Shown in pieces: positions 5,126 to 5,544 of a stretch of 5,544 nucleotides of DNA. Within the stretch, counting starts at the first letter, position 1, and every line of letters begins with the position of its first letter. Under the pieces are notes generated by a model. It saw nothing but the letters and a program-made list of their open reading frames with translations. It did no database searches and was not told where the DNA came from. The stretch comes from an uncultured bacterium (GTDB taxonomy: Bacteria; Actinomycetota; Coriobacteriia; Coriobacteriales; Coriobacteriaceae): the NCBI GenBank assembly GCA_905215755.1, contig CAJMRE010000059.1:1-5544 (forward strand). The letters are read 5' to 3'. The translations under genes and the position numbers were made by a program.

Positions 5126-5544
5126 CTATGAGCTGGGCGCAGAGACCGGCTCCCATGCAATAAACGCCCAACGAACCTTGCGGACATGATCGAGCATATA
5201 GCGCCCCTGCGGCACGCCCTTGGAGCCCGGCTCACCGGCATGGGGGTTCTCAATCATGTGTTGAGCGATGTAGTCGCGCAGGCGGTCGATTTTATCCTCG
5301 TTGCCGTGCTCGAGCATACGGGAAAAATCTGCCACGCCCGCCTCAAGGCTATCGAAGGTGTCGCGACGGGGCGATTCAAAGTACGTAACCTGCGGCAGGG
5401 CACCCATCTGAATGAGAATGTTAAAGGCATACACAAAGCCATTGCTGCAGGTAACCGAGGCGCCGATAGCGTTCATCAAGTGCAGATCATAGCGCGGGCT
5501 GGAGTTGGCGACCATCGTGACAGCACAACGCCGACGAGCCGTAC
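5126..5544 (-). CDS. Probable class I SAM-dependent methyltransferase, C-terminal part
   Basis: The frame is open from the window edge to TAG at 5128-5126, giving 138 whole codons of a gene whose start lies beyond the window. A methionine is encoded at 5515-5513, but nine codons upstream of it read on without a stop, and the protein there is mid-fold, so it is not taken as the start. Visible elements are a strand VTMVANSSPRYD, the segment GFVYAFNILIQMG followed by VTYFE, an acidic/basic helix DKIDRLRDYIAQHM, and the ending VRKVRWAFIAWEP. This resembles the C-terminal half of small class I methyltransferases, in which an LYQMGI-like stretch and a terminal W-A-x-I-x-W motif occur. The SAM-binding glycine motif would lie upstream, outside the window, so the assignment rests on the tail alone and the substrate is unknown. 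Confidence 0.55.
   Translation of the reverse strand, partial: TARRRCAVTMVANSSPRYDLHLMNAIGASVTCSNGFVYAFNILIQMGALPQVTYFESPRRDTFDSLEAGVADFSRMLEHGNEDKIDRLRDYIAQHMIENPHAGEPGSKGVPQGRYMLDHVRKVRWAFIAWEPVSAPSS

Noticed and set aside
4635..5189. 184-codon plus-strand frame antisense to yhbY
   Set aside because: It overlaps the clearly conserved yhbY on the other strand; its Leu/Asp-rich sequence is the mirror of yhbY codons.
1..5544. CRISPR array, insertion sequence, tRNA or defence system
   Set aside because: No spaced repeat array, transposase, terminal inverted repeats, tRNA cloverleaf or defence gene was seen; the STAND ATPase ends in a DNA-binding transcription module rather than an effector nuclease, so it is read as a regulator.

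Overview
The window reads as a chromosomal segment of a moderately high-GC Gram-positive bacterium. The Bacillus-type short NagB, the glucose-family PTS fragment, G/C-rich third codon positions, and above all a very large STAND ATPase fused to a SARP/BTAD DNA-binding module point to Actinomycetota. The class Coriobacteriia (Collinsella or a relative) is my best guess. This is inference from gene style; no taxonomic marker gene is present.

Layout from left to right: (1) bases 1-150 hold the C-terminal tail of a PTS EIIA domain (glucose/N-acetylglucosamine superfamily), + strand. (2) Bases 151-421 are a non-coding leader rich in hairpins. (3) nagB, glucosamine-6-phosphate deaminase, lies at 422-1150 (+), closed by a clear intrinsic terminator at 1183-1210. 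(4) Bases 1211-1598 are a 388-bp non-coding region crowded with CTTG/CAAG motifs, including an exact 14-bp direct repeat, a tandem 8-bp repeat and a helically phased CTTG triplet. (5) A 999-aa regulator at 1599-4598 (+) has an N-terminal nucleotide-binding domain, a long unassigned helical middle, and a C-terminal SARP winged helix plus BTAD. (6) A hairpin at 4597-4630 separates it from convergent minus-strand genes. (7) A YhbY-type RNA-binding protein lies at 4668-4967 (-), preceded in the direction of transcription by the C-terminal part of a probable SAM-dependent methyltransferase at 5126-5544 (-, cut by the window edge).

How the parts may work together: PTS uptake of a sugar (possibly an amino sugar) followed by NagB would feed fructose-6-phosphate and ammonia into central metabolism, but the substrate of the PTS fragment cannot be read from its tail. 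The large regulator is the most interesting object. It looks like a MalT-style signal-sensing switch whose usual LuxR output has been replaced by a SARP output. The phased CTTG repeats in front of it resemble the direct-repeat layout SARP proteins recognise, so autoregulation is a testable hypothesis. Its inducer and targets are not evident. yhbY and the methyltransferase look like ordinary chromosomal genes unrelated to the regulator.
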